The position numbers and the translations under genes are program-made. Below, in pieces: positions 35,177 to 49,590 of a stretch of DNA of 64,000 bases (position 1 is its first letter; each line of letters begins with the position of its first letter). Under the pieces are notes generated by a model. The model did not search any database, was not told where the DNA came from, and saw only the letters and a program-made list of their open reading frames with translations. Origin of the DNA: Cryptomeria japonica. Lineage: Eukaryota > Streptophyta > Pinopsida > Cupressales > Cupressaceae. The DNA is taken from contig NC_081415.1 of assembly GCF_030272615.1 (NCBI RefSeq), positions 505,565,373 through 505,629,372 on the forward strand, given 5' to 3'.

Positions 35177-37359
35177 TTACTATAAAGGAAGTTCACCTAA
35201 CAAAGTCAATATAAAACATAGTTAAAGAAGAGAAACACTTTGTGGGGATTGTGTAGGGACCTTGGTTGCCACATAAAAAGTTTGGGTGTTGACTATAGTG
35301 TACTAGTTGTTTATGGCTAATGGATATTACATCATAGGACTATAAAAAGTGATGAAAGCTATCTTATTCAAAAAATACTCTTATTATATCTTAGAATAAT
35401 ATGGAGTGTGTTTAAACATCCACTTGGAATGACCAATATGTTCAACTATTAAGATTGATGATATGTTATGAGTGATATTATAATCAAGTATTTAAATTGG
35501 TTGAAAAGAAGTGGTTGAGAATGAATTACTTACAAAAATGGCACACTTGTCCTTTTTAGTCCTAAGTCATTTGTCAAAAACAACACTGAGGCTATATTAG
35601 TCTCTCATTTCTTACTAGTAACCCACTTTTTAAAGTATCTCTAAAAATATTAAATCTTATTTATGTTGATTATCAACCTTACAACCCAAGGTTTCAAGTG
35701 ATACTTTATCCTAGTTAGGTGAGAGTATAATGTTGTGTCCCACTAGTAGCCCAATAATGAAAAAGTGGATGGAAATCCATTCAAAATACATCAGATTTCA
35801 ATATAAGGGGGATTCAACCAAAGCCCCTTAGATTGAGCTTCATTAGTAGTCACATATGTTGCATGGTGGGGAGGCTTCAATATATGTGATTTCAATTGAA
35901 ATCACCCTCAACTACATATAAGTTGCTCAATCACAGTTTCTTGTCATCTTGTGCAAAAAGCCACTTGAGTTGACTCCAATTTAACTTACTCCTTATCATT
36001 TGCCAACCTTGTTAACTTGTCCTCCCAACTATTGCTTTCAACTATTTCTCTATTCTTTTATTTTCAATTTATTAAACTTATTTTTTATAATTTAAATGTT
36101 TTGATTAGGTTTATTCATATTTTTTGTTTTTTTAATTATATTGTTCATAATTTGTTTAATGGTGAAAATGCATCCTTAATGCATTTCGCTATTTAGTTTT
36201 GTGTCTAATTTTGAGACAATGTTGTAATGCATTTATATAGCTACAAATGCCACATTTTTTTGCATAGTTGGGCTTGTGCACCTAGCCTTACTTGCACCTT
36301 AGCCCTATGTTCATCTCTTATCCCTTTGCTAATTTACACACAATCCTAGGCCAATTGGCTTCTCTAGCTAATTCTAATTATTAATCCAATCATAATCCAT
36401 AATCTAATCTTACTAGAATCCAACCAAGGTATCTAAGCCAAGTTATGCTTGTGAGTACAAGGTCATCCCCATTGCCATGATATTGATCCTTTTAAATGTA
36501 GAATCACTATTCAATAGTTTAACCACCCTTGTTATTACTAAAATTTGTACCTCTCCATTTTTCAATAGTCTTGTCTCTTTATCCTTACAGTTTAAATTAT
36601 TTATCTTGTTGTGGACAAATTATATTCTATACTTTATTTAGGCATTTAGGTGTCCACTTTATTGTTTCTATATTTGGATTGCTTTCTAGTTATTGCATTT
36701 GGAATGCTTCAATGTATTAATTATTCGATATTATGATGAGTTTGAAATAAATATGTCCATGGAGCTAGAAGTAATGATATTCATTGAAAACATATCAAAA
36801 TAGACTCAATGTGAATTTAAATCAACTATTTAGTTTGTGAATACATTTAAATGAATTATTGTTGTAAATTTTGTTTGATTCTAAATATAATATAATAATA
36901 GTATGAAGGAATTTGGCACCATTTTTTTCATCACTTTATGGTTATTTTTCTTTTTCCATGAATTTCAAGTACTTTTTATGATAGGATAGTGGTTCACACA
37001 CTATTGAACTAATATGCTAGAAATCTTTTTGGAACCGTTGAAGTATAAGATTATCTTGGCAAAGGAAAAAACATATAATTAAACCCGTAAAGTATAATAT
37101 AATGTATTGATGGCATAGCAAGTAGAGAAATTCTACATTGGACTCTAGTATGCTTAATTTTCACATGCATGACATCATATACTAGACATGAGTGGTTGGG
37201 AAAAATTTAAAGGCGAGAAAGCATAATTTTAGAGTTTATAGTCAATGGTGTTGCAATATAATATTTTGATTGTATAATATTTTTAAAATCACAAAGGTAA
37301 TGAAAAATAAGATCCTTTCCAAGACAAATTGCAATTTTTTTTGCTTGTTTACAAATTTA

Positions 37360-37556
37360 AAGTGTTTATTACATGTAACAAGGAGGTTGAAATAATTAAT
37401 CATTTATTTTTACATTGTGAGTTTGCTTCTAAATATTGGTTTTGGCTTTGGGTTCATCTTCATTGGAAAAATGCCTTTCTAATATCTTTACTTTAAATAT
37501 TCTCAAGTTGGCTAGAATTTTATCAAAATTTCTCTTTTGGTTGTCCATGGAGGATT
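37360..37556 (+). pseudogene. LINE zinc-binding (zf-RVT) remnant, copy A
   Basis: The sequence reads, with one frame change, VFIT.NKEVEIINHLFLHCEF followed by ASKYWFWLWVHLHW. This matches the zinc-binding region at the C-terminus of plant LINE reverse transcriptases (C..C....E...HLF..C.....W). The continuation (RNase H) lies beyond the solo LTR at 39470. Confidence 0.62.
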
Positions 37557-37561
37557 GCTCT

Positions 37562-39147
37562 TGTGTGCTAGAAAGTGTGGAACCTGCCAAAGAGGATCAA
37601 ACAACATCAAACACATAGATGAACATTATGTTAGAGTTAGAAATCAAAATAGAAACTAAACTAAGTTAGCTTCAAAATCAAGAACCCCAAGCACATCTCA
37701 TGTTCCTCTATCTCCAAGGATCTTCAAGATTCAAGGAGGCTCTCACTTGAAAGAGCACTTGATCTTTTAGATGTCAACCTAAAAAACGAGATTGAAGGAT
37801 ATGTCAAGATCAAAATGAATGCAACTAAGATCCTAGCTAGATGATCAAATGATATGAAAAGATGAAATGCAAGATGGAATGCAAGATGGAATGCAAGATA
37901 TGAGACTAAGATTGATTCCAAATTGAAAGCTTAGGTATGCTAATTAAAACTAACATGGAGATTGTTATACAATTGATATACAATGGTTATGAATTAAGGT
38001 AGCATGAAAATGGGATTAGCATGATACTATCAACATGATGAAAGCTAAACTAGCATGCAACTAAGATGATCTAAGTGCTTGAAGATGACAAATTGAGCTC
38101 CTTGATAACCTCAAAATGACTATAAGTTTGATGCACAAGATGATGGATGGATCCTTAGATTGAATAAATGGGCTCTATTTATAGAGAAAATAGAGAAATG
38201 GATGATTGAGATTGAGAAATCTCAACAAGGGATAGGATTGAAAGTTATCAATCCATGAGGAGGTTTCAATCCAATCCCAAGTTGACAAATGTCACCTTGA
38301 GATGGCTTGAGAGGATGCTAAGAAAGCATTAGATTCTAAGTAAGAATTAGGGATAAACTCAAGGGATGACATCATTGGATAATGCCATTATCCATGGGAG
38401 CATGCTATTGTCCAAGAGGTAAACTCCTGTGCAAAGTTGAGGGATGGCCAAAGGGACAACCATGATGGGCTAGGATGATGTCTTGTAAGAGGCATTAAAT
38501 GCACTTTGAAGACTTGGAAGGTTAACTTGTTGAAAGTTAGATAACCTTACAAGTTTGGAAGACTCGATAAGTTAACTTGTTGAAGAAGGTACAATCTTCA
38601 ACACATTTAGAAGTCTTTCTTCCAAATTTGGAGAAGTGACTCCCCCAAATTTAGGGATGTGACATAATTAGAGAAATTAGGCTAATTAATGAGGGGTTAG
38701 AGGGGTTCTATAAGAATATTAGCATGCTAATGGAAAATGTAGGAGAAATGCAAGTGGAGGGAAATAGGCATTTTTTAGATAAAATAAAAGATTTATTTTA
38801 GCCAAAAGGGGTGCAACTTGCATTTGTAGGATTTTGCAAGTGGGGGGACTATTTACAAATAAATAATGATTTATTTAACTACAAAGGGATTTTAATCAAA
38901 TGTAAATTCAAGTAAAAGGGAAAAATGGGTTTTAATTAAATAAATAAGATTTATTCAATTAAATGGCTAAAGGGGTACTTAATCAAACCTTAGTTTAATT
39001 AATAGGTTAGGCTAGAAGAAAAAGATTTTAATCAAATCTTTAATTTGATTAATAGGCTGATTGGAAGAATAGGGATATTAACTAAACCTTAGTCTAATTA
39101 ATAGGTGAATAAATGATGATTAGTTGTGCAAGTTTTAGGTGTCTACA
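37562..39147 (-). mobile_element. Solo LTR of a minus-strand Ty3/gypsy family
   Basis: A segment absent from copy B runs from TGTGTGCTAG to GGTGTCTACA. The flanks are GCTCT (37557-37561) and ACTCT (39148-39152), agreeing at four of five positions. On the minus strand it begins TGTAGACACC and has CTATAAATAG as a TATA box (plus-strand 38175-38184), so its orientation is minus. It is related to the LTR at 56164-57579. A 12-bp word (ATGCAAGATGGA) is repeated three times at 37867-37900. Confidence 0.8.
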
Positions 39148-39469
39148 ACTCTCTCTCTCTCTCTACTAATCTGTCACATTTGAAGAGAAATAAAATCTAT
39201 TTAAAAATAAATAAAATTGATTCTTAAGTTAAATCTTGCAATTTTTGAGATTGTGATGTCTTCAGTCACTCTTTCTTCCCATCTCAAAACATATGTTTTT
39301 CATCCAAGAATTTGATAATTCTTAAAAATTGGTCCTCTATAAAATGTCCTTCTCACGATGCCATAAAAATGAAGAAAATGTATATTCTTTAAACAAAACG
39401 TAAGTTAGGTGAATCCCTTCTCTTATTTAGTAAAACTTTACTTCGATGATGCTTGTAGGGGAAATATGT

Positions 39470-39985
39470 TGGAAATATGGGGTGTTCAAGTGTAGGATGT
39501 GTTCATTAGAATTCAGAAGGTAATGTGCTTAGGGTAGCCTCCAAAAATCTCCTTTATGGATTGATAATGAGACAGAGATCCATGCACTGTCTCTAGGTTT
39601 GGAGATTTCTCTTGAAAAAGGTTTTCAAGGATTATCCGAGGAGATTCAATGATTGTGATTAATCCTGTTAGAAAGATATACTTTAATTATTGGAAGCTTT
39701 CAAATATGAGGTAGCTTGTTTGCTTGTCATGAGATTTTCTCTTCAAGATGATGATGAACAATTTGCTCTCTATCTTGGACTTATTTCATTGTGCTATCTA
39801 TGATGATTTGTTCCACAAGACAATATACTTATTTAATGCTTTATATTTTTTGATCATGCATTTTGTAGAGAAGGTCCATAAGGATATTTTTCGATTACAG
39901 TGTGTGGTCCCTAATGAGGCCAGTTCTAGCAGTAGGGGGTTGCCTTACGTTACAATTTCTTATTTTTTGGGTAGAAGCTAAATTT
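39470..39985 (+). pseudogene. LINE RNase H remnant, copy A
   Basis: Frames read NSEGNVLRVASKNL, then NETEIHALSLGLEISLEKGF (39566 on) and, in another frame, GDSMIVINPVRK. These are the G....G, NEAE..AL..GL and EGDS motifs of the RNase H domain that ends some plant LINE polyproteins. The frameshift lies just before GDS. The C-terminal open piece (39748-39981) follows. Together with the zf-RVT remnant upstream it marks a decayed LINE 3' end. Confidence 0.6.
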
Positions 39986-40851
39986 TCTTAGAAGCTAGGT
40001 AATGCTTGAACTCTTTTGTTCAAGACGACTTCATTACCAATCAACAACTACAAAGAAAAAGTAACATGCATGAAAGAATGGTATTCAAGCTTTAAGAAAA
40101 AGAAAGCCGCAGTCTTATGGAAGGGGGGCTTGCTAAAATATCTCAACACAAAGAAACCATCTTGTGCAATTGTGTGTCTCACGGCATCCATCGCTCAAAA
40201 CAAGAAGTGTGTTATTTCTTGTGGTCATAAATAATCTGCACCTTACATTCCAGATTTTTGTCAGGCTTTCATTAATTTCTGTATTCCCATGGGAGCAAAG
40301 ATGGTGAGAAAGAAGATCGATGGGAGTTTCTGAGTGATCGAATATTTGCCCCCATGCATAATTTAGCGTAGACTTGAGTTCCTAGCATGGTGTTTTGGAT
40401 TCAAATTCAACTCCGAAAGATAACGTTGTTATACTTCCATGGAATACTTGTACTTTCACTGCCACTACTGAAAGCAAGCCACGGTACTAGACTAAGCAGT
40501 AATGTGATTCCCTTGTGAATGGATGGCTCAATTTGACTTTCAAAACACAGCTTCTATCCGTTTGGTTTTATATTTGGTTTTATTTTGTTGGTTAAAAATA
40601 AGTCGATAAATGTTTTAAAGCTCTCAAATTTTTTAATTTTTATATTTATATTAAGATTTAATTGTGTAATTTTTGCATCATATTGATTAATCTATATTTT
40701 ATTAGTAGTAGTTTACACATACTTTTTTAATAAGAATGAATGGTCCACCTAACATTCATTGCATACCGGAGGTGTTTGTATGGGTGAAGAATTAAGACAT
40801 TCTTTAAAGCCACATTTCTCAGTACTATTTTGACTCAAATAATGATGGAGT

Positions 40852-41262
40852 TTCTCCTCAGATCAAGCCTACTTAGCTTATCCCATTTTCTTCCAATTTC
40901 TTTTATTTTTAGTAATTTCAGTAGAGGATCTTCACCTAAGAAAGTCAATATAACCATAGAAAATAGTTAAAGAAGAGTTTATTGTACTTGTGTGTTGTAG
41001 TCAACATTATGTGGGGTTTTGTGTAGAAAACTTGGTGCCCACATAAAAAGTTTGATAGAGTTTCTTTGAGATCAAGCCTACTTAGCTTATCCCATTTTCA
41101 TTCAATTTCTTTTATTTTTAGTGATTTCATAGAAGTTCACCTAAGAAAGTCAATATAACCATAGAAAATAGTTAAAGAAGAGTTTATTGTACTTGTGTGT
41201 TGCAGTCAACATTATGTGGGGTTTTGTGTAGAAAACTTGGTGCCCACATAAAAAGTTTGGGT
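40852..41262. repeat. Tandem duplication (about 205-209 bp) in copy B
   Basis: GATCAAGCCTACTTAGCTTA at 40861 recurs at 41070, followed in both by TCTTTTATTTTTAGT, GAAAGTCAATATAACCATAG and ACATTATGTGGGGTTTTGTG. The copies are nearly identical, so this is a younger event than the block triplication. Copies A and C have one. Confidence 0.93.
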
Positions 41263-41689
41263 GTTGACTACAATGTACTAGTAGTTTATGGCTAGTGGAT
41301 ATCACATCTTAGAAGCATAAAAATTGATGAAAGCTATTCAATTCAAAAAATACTCTTGTTAGATCTTAGAATAAAATGAAGAGTGTTTAACCATCTACTT
41401 GGAATTACCAATATGTTTAACTATTAAGGATTGATGATAAGTTATATGAGTGATAATATAATTGTATTTAGATTAGTTGAAAAGATAAAAAGTAAGTGTT
41501 TGAGAATGAAATACTTACAAAACTTGCACACTTGTCATTTTTCGATCTACATCCTTTGACACAAGCAATATTGAGGCTATATTAGTACCTCATTTGTCAC
41601 TAATAACCTTCTTTACCTCTATTGTAGTGTCTCCTTAAATATAACAAGATCCTAACCAGGACAAATTTCAAATTTTTTCATTGTTTGTA

Positions 41690-41883
41690 GATTTAAAGTG
41701 TTTATTACATATAACAAGGAGGTTGAAATAATTGATGATTTATTTTTGCATTATGAGTGTGCTTCTAAATGTTGGTTTTGGCTTTGGAATTGTCTTCATT
41801 GGAAATGTGCCTTCCCAATCTTTTTACTTAAATTATTCTCAAGTTGGCTAGAATTTTATCAAAATTCCACTTTTGGTTGACTA
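41690..41883 (+). pseudogene. LINE zinc-binding (zf-RVT) remnant, copy B
   Basis: FITYNKEVEIIDDLFLHYEC then ASKCWFWLWNCLHWKCAFPI. This is the same region as at 37360-37556 in copy A; the first Cys and the His are substituted (Y and D). In this copy RNase H follows about 350 bp downstream without the LTR. Confidence 0.62.
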
Positions 41884-42209
41884 TGGAGGATTACTACCTC
41901 TCTACTAATCTGACACATTTGGAGAGCTTTAGAAATTCTATTTAAAAAAAATATAAACGCCTAGGATTCAATGACTCTTAAATTAAAGCTTGCAATTTTT
42001 GAGATTGCGATGTCTACAACCACTCTTTCTTCCCAACTTAACATATGTTTTTCATCCTACAATTCAATAATTCTTAAAAAATGGTCCTTTATAAAATGTC
42101 CTCCTCATGGTGCCATTAAAATGAAGAAAATATATTTTTTGAAACAAAATGTAAGCTAGGCGAAGCCCTTCTCTTCTTTAGTAAAACTTTACTTCAGTAG
42201 TGCTTGTAG

Positions 42210-42720
42210 GGGAAATATGGAGTGTTCAAGTGTAGGATGTGTTCTTTAAAATTCAGAAGGTAATGTGCTTTGGGTAGCCTCCAAAAATCCCCCTTATGGA
42301 TTGATTAATGAGGCACAAATCCATGCACTATCTCTAGGTTTGGGGCTTGCTCTTAAAAAAGGTTTTCAAGGATTATCTTAGGAGATTAAATGATTGTGAT
42401 TAATAATATTAGAAAGAGGCAATTTAATTCTTGGAAGCTTTCAAATACGAGGTAGTTTGTTTGCTTGTCATGAGATTTTCTCTTTAGGATGGTGATGAAG
42501 AATTTGGTCTCTGTCCTGAACTTATTTCATCATGATATTGATGATGATTTGTTCCACAAGGCAATATATTTTTTTAATGCTTTATATTTTTTGATCGTGC
42601 TATTTGTAGAGAATATCCATAAGAATGTTTTTCCATTACAATATTTCTTCCCTAATGAGGCTAGTTCTAGCGGTGGGGGGGTTGGCTTAGGTTACATTTT
42701 CTTATTTTTGGGGTAGAAGC
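42210..42720 (+). pseudogene. LINE RNase H remnant, copy B
   Basis: The same order as in copy A: a NEAQIHALSLGLGLALKKGF stretch (42307 on), then a GD*MIVIN segment in another frame, then an open piece (42489-42716). The frameshift before GD is at the same place as in copy A. Confidence 0.6.
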
Positions 42721-42980
42721 TAAATTTTCTTGGAAGAGCTAGGTAATGCTTGTACTCCTTTGTCCGGGATGGTTTCATTTCTTTATTTTGTGTTGTAAAA
42801 TCTATAAATATTAATCTTTATAAAAGCACAATTTTTTTTCCTTTTTATTGAGCAAAAAATACAAAACCAATCAACAACCACAATGGAAAATTAACATGCA
42901 TGAAAGAGCTGTATTCAAGCTTTAAGGAAGATAAAGCCATAGTCCCATAGAGAGGGGCTTCTGAAAATATCTCAGCGGGT

Positions 42981-43585
42981 GTTGCTGATAATTTTTAGGA
43001 TCTTTTATAGGCATGGGGTCCCATGAATTTTTTAATAATATGAAGCTTAAAACATTAAGGTCCAAAAATTCTAGAAGCTAGTGGTCTCATGATTTTTATA
43101 GTAGCAATGAATGTTGAATCTTTAATTAGATTGCTAAATCTAAAAAAATATTGACAAGAATTTAAAAAAATACAGATGAATGACAAGTGGGAGAAAAACT
43201 TTACAAGCCAGTGATGGAAACTTTTAGCCCCACTCCAAAAACACCCACTTAAATTTGAAATCTAAAAAGTAGAGGCTCCTATTGCTTTACGCAAGATTCT
43301 ATTTTATCTTGTAGCATAATTTGTCTTTTCTCATACAACCTCTACTCCACAAAAAAAATTATGCTGATAGGCATAACTCTACAATGGTAACGGGCTTTCT
43401 TATTCATGTAAGAAAAACAAACAAATTTGATACAAAGACATTCTGTTGTTTTGAAGATTACTTTCTCCTTTAATTTATTATTAAAATTTGATATCTATTG
43501 ACATATTTTATATAAGATATGCTAGTTCATATAACAACTCCATGAGCTCCTTCTTAAGTGGCCAAAAATGTCTGTGGAGAAAACA
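42981..43585. other. Unassigned interval between copies B and C
   Basis: AT-rich, without coding sequence. It does not match the neighbouring copies by eye. Confidence 0.4.
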
Positions 43586-46500
43586 GGCCAGCCTTAAATC
43601 GCACACACTATGCAACATATTAAGTCTAAAGAATGTCAGTCAACTCTGAGAGTTTAACACTTTTAAGCCTAGAAATCAAAGCTTAATGTATGTGATTTAA
43701 ACCATCCGAAAAAAACAATGACATTAAACAGTTTAAATCATTTCAAAAGCAATGTGGAAATTTCTTTAACCAGAGATTGCTTGAATTGTGTATTAGAGCA
43801 ATGAGGACTATAACAGGACTTTATATTATCATTCTATATGCATACATTTGTGTTTCTCCCTCTACAAAATCAGTCTACTCAGTCATATATTTAGTAAGAT
43901 ATATAAATAAAAAAACTCAGCAAATATACGATTACAATGCCAGTTCCATAATACAGAGCCAGAGGGCTACATATTCTGCACTTTACATTCCATATTTTTG
44001 TCAGGCTTTCATTAATTTCTGTATTCCCATGGGAGGAAAGGTGGTGAGAAAGAAGATCGAAGGAAGTTTCTGAGTGATCAAATTCAACTCCATTAAGAAA
44101 GCCCGTACAGTTACTTTGGTGGGCATTAATCCAGACTGGAATTTGTTTACTGGGTATGGTAGGAGGTTTCCTCGAAGGAGAACGCTGTTATAATTCCATG
44201 GACATATAATACTTGTACTTTCGCTGACAACTACTGAAAGCAAGCCACTGTACTGTGATTCAAAAAGCAGGTTCTATCCATTTGGTTTTATATTGTTTAT
44301 TTAGTATACATTGCTTAAATGTTAAATTATTGTATTTATATTAAGATTTAATTGTGTAATTTTTTAGTAAATATGACTAAATTATATTTTACAAGAGGTT
44401 CATATAACGGAGGTTTTTGTGGGAATGAATGGTCCACGTAACATTCATTGCATCTAGGTGACGCTCGTAGGGGTGAAGCATTGAGACTTTCTAGAAGTCA
44501 CTTTTCTGAGTACTGCTTTGACTCAAACACACTTAATGATGGAGTTTCCCCTAAGATCAAGCCTACTCAACTTGTTATCCCATATGCTCCCAATTCCTTT
44601 TATTTTTAATAATTGTAGAGGAATTTACCTAAGAAAGTCAATATAAATACCATGGAAAAATAGTTAAAGAAGAGTTTAAAGTACTTGTGTGTTGTAGTCA
44701 ACATTATGTGGGGTTTTGTGTAGGGACCTCTGCGCCCAAATAAAAAGTTTGTGTGTTGACTACAATGTACTAGTCGTTTACATGGCTTGTGGATATTACA
44801 TCTTAGAAGTATAAAAAATGATGAAAACTATCCAACTCAAAAAATACTCTTGTTATATCTTAGAATAATATGAAGAGTGTTTAACATCTATGTGGAATTA
44901 CCAATATATTTAACTATTAAAGATTGATGATAACTTATATGAGCAATAATATAATTGTATTTAGTTAAGTTGAAAAGATGAAAAAGTAAGTGTTTGAGAA
45001 TGAAATACTTAGAAAACTTGCACACTTTCCTTTTTTGATCTATATCCTTTGTCACAAGCAACATTGAGGCTATATTAGTACCTCATTTGTCACTATTAAC
45101 CTACTTTACATCTATTAAAGTGTCTCCATAAATATAAAAAACCTACTTATCTCCTTCTCTATGTTGATAATTGACCTTGCAAACCAAGGTTTCAATCGAG
45201 ACTTTAGCCCGAGAGCACAATGTTGTGTCCCACAAAAGGCCCAACAATGAAAGTAAGGATGGAAATAAATTGAATTTCAATATTAGGGGAATTCAATCAA
45301 TTCCTCTTAAATTGAGCTTCATTAGTAGCAATGTGGTGTCACATGGTAGGGAGGCTTTAATCTATGATTTTCCAATTGAAGTCCCCCTCAACTATATAGT
45401 GGGTTTGATCACAATTGTTTGTCATCGTGTGCAAGAAGTCTCTTCAGTCGACTCTAATCTAACCTACTCCTCGTCACATTCCAACCTCATTGACTTATCC
45501 TCCTAATTATTACTTTCAAGAATTTCTCTATTCCTTTTTTGAATTTTTTTAATAAATTATATATTTTGATTTAATAAATAATTTTTATTTTTAATTATAT
45601 TTTTAATAATTTTAAAATATTGAAAATGCATCCTTAATGCATTTCCCTATTTAGTTTTGTGCCTAGTTTGAGACACTTCCTTAATGCATTTATATAGCTA
45701 TAAATGACACATTTTGTGGATAGTTGGGCTTGTGTACCTAGCCTTACCTACACTTAAGCCTATGCTTATCACTCATCCCTTTCATTATGTACACACAATC
45801 CTAGGACAATTAGCTTATTAGACTAATTTTAGTCATTAATCCAATCATAATCCATAATTTAATCTTGCTAGACATAGATCACTCTTAACCATCTAAGCCA
45901 AGTTGTCTATATGAGTACAAGGTCATCATCATTGCCATGATATTGATCATTTTGAATGCAAAATTGATGTTAATTTTTGTAGCCAACTCGCCCTTGTTAT
46001 TACTAAAATTAGCATTTCTCCCTTTTCAATTATGTTGTCTCTTGATCCTTAGAATTCTAAATCTATATATTAACATGTGGATCAATTCTATATTATACTT
46101 TATCTAGGCATTTAGGTGTCCCCTTCAATATTTCTCTACTTGGGTTTCTTTCTAGTTGATTGTACTTGAAATGATTTAAGGTGTTTAATATTCTAGATTA
46201 TGACAAGTTTGAAATAAATATGCCCATTGAGCTAGAAGCAAGACATTTGTTGAAAATCAAAATAGATTCAATGTGAATTTCAAATAAACTTTCCAATTGA
46301 TGAATGTGGTTAAATGAATTATTGTTGTAGATTTGGTTTGATTCTAAATATAATGTAACAACATTATGAGGGAAGTTAGTATCATATCATTAATCACATT
46401 GTGATTATTTTTCCTTTTTCATAAATTTGAAGGATTTTTTATCATAAGATAGTGGCTCACACATTGTCGACCAAATATTCTAGAATTTGTTTTATAATTG

Positions 46501-46700
46501 TTGAGGTATAAGTTTATCTTGCCAAAGGAAACATATATAATATAAACCCCCAAGGTAATGACATAATTTAAGGTAATTTTACTTTGGACTCTAATGTGCA
46601 CTCAATTTTAACATCCATGACATCATATATTAGACATGAGTGTTTGGTACAAAAAAATAAAGCATGATTTTAGAGTTTCTATTCAACATTGTAGTAAGCA
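43586..46700. repeat. Tandem block, copy C
   Basis: Starts AGGCCAGCCTTAAATCGCAC, follows copy A through GGGCATTAATCCAGACTGGA, CATTATGTGGGGTTTTGTGT, ATGCATCCTTAATGCATTTC and CATGACATCATATATTAGAC, and loses similarity near 46700. It has the 35.65-37.3 kb part missing from B but lacks the zf-RVT/RNase H part. The open frame 45171-45506 has no family that I recognise. Confidence 0.78.
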
Positions 46701-47705
46701 AAAATTTAGAAGTAATTTATGTTTAAGGAGAATGTTTAGAAGCTTCCTCAAATGGTCTAAATATCTTGTTAAACACATTGTAGGGGATAGTGTACATACA
46801 CGATAGTTTCTATGGATTCAATCTATATCTTAAACATTGGAAATGGAAAATAAGTCTACACTTATAAATTATAAAATCCATTGTCAAATAAATCTACAGC
46901 TAGCCATGTCATATTGGAGCCATATTAGATCATACAAATAAAAATATTTTAATGCTAATCTACTAACATGTTTTAGTTGAATGTTCACACTCAACATCAT
47001 GTAAGTTGTCTATTGATTAATGAATTGGCAAGAGTTTGAATATTGGTTATTAGTGAAATATTAAAGCTAATGAAGGCATTTATTTGCTTTGGAATTCAAG
47101 AGGAATCTTTGCTCGAAGCTAGTGCAATGTTTGAGAAAAATCCTTGCTTTCATTCTTTTTTTATTTTTGTTACCTACATGCATCAAAGGCCCTTTAAAAT
47201 ATAAGAGGGAGAGATCACATGCATATTAGAGTTGTTTTTGTTGAAAGAGATTTAATGAGATTTGGGTTATGTTTACGGTTAGAAACAATAATGGATTTTT
47301 AAAGTTATACATATTATACTCATTTTTTAATCTTTTGAATATTAGGGTAAAAGTACAAATTTGTGTCATGATTTTATAAGGGAAATGATCATACTAATTT
47401 TGTTTTTCAACTTAAACCGTATAAAAGTGTCCTTTATATTTTTGTATTTAAAATTATTATAAATTAATGAAATGTAGAACTCTTGACTAAATTTATGTTT
47501 CTAATTAAAAATAACTAGCAATTTTTGCATAAATTTGGGTAGTGCATGAGGTCAAGTGGTAGGCCATAAATTTGTTTGTGCAACAAAGGTCTTGATGGAG
47601 AAGTGATAGCTTGAAACTAACTATGCATCCACTTACAAGGATCCAATCATAACCAAAACAAAACCTTTAAATTAAGAAGATAATCAAGTTTCATTACCAA
47701 TAAGC
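46701..47705. other. AT-rich stretch without recognisable features
   Basis: No coding frame and no repeat that I can match is visible. Confidence 0.4.
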
Positions 47706-47711
47706 TTTGTT

Positions 47712-49590
<1,879 letters not shown>

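Larger units (their letters stand above)
33879..40135. repeat. Tandem block, copy A
   Basis: Copy A of a large repeated unit. It matches copy B (40136-42980) at 34152-35640 and at 37310-37556 plus 39148-40135, and matches copy C (43586-46700) at 33879-34010 and 34230-37260. Between these it carries a private inverted duplication (34731-35176) and a solo LTR (37562-39147). It starts with GGCCAGCCTTAAACCACACA and ends in LINE 3' sequence. The coding-like open frames at 34186-34612 lie in the shared part, but I cannot name a protein. Confidence 0.8.
40136..42980. repeat. Tandem block, copy B
   Basis: Begins with CAAAGAAACCATCTTGTGCA (as at 34158 in copy A) and ends in AAAGAG.TGTATTCAAGCTTT sequence that also ends copy A (40072 onward). 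Relative to A and C it lacks the 1.65 kb between about 35650 and 37300. It has an internal 205-bp tandem duplication and no solo LTR. Confidence 0.8.
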
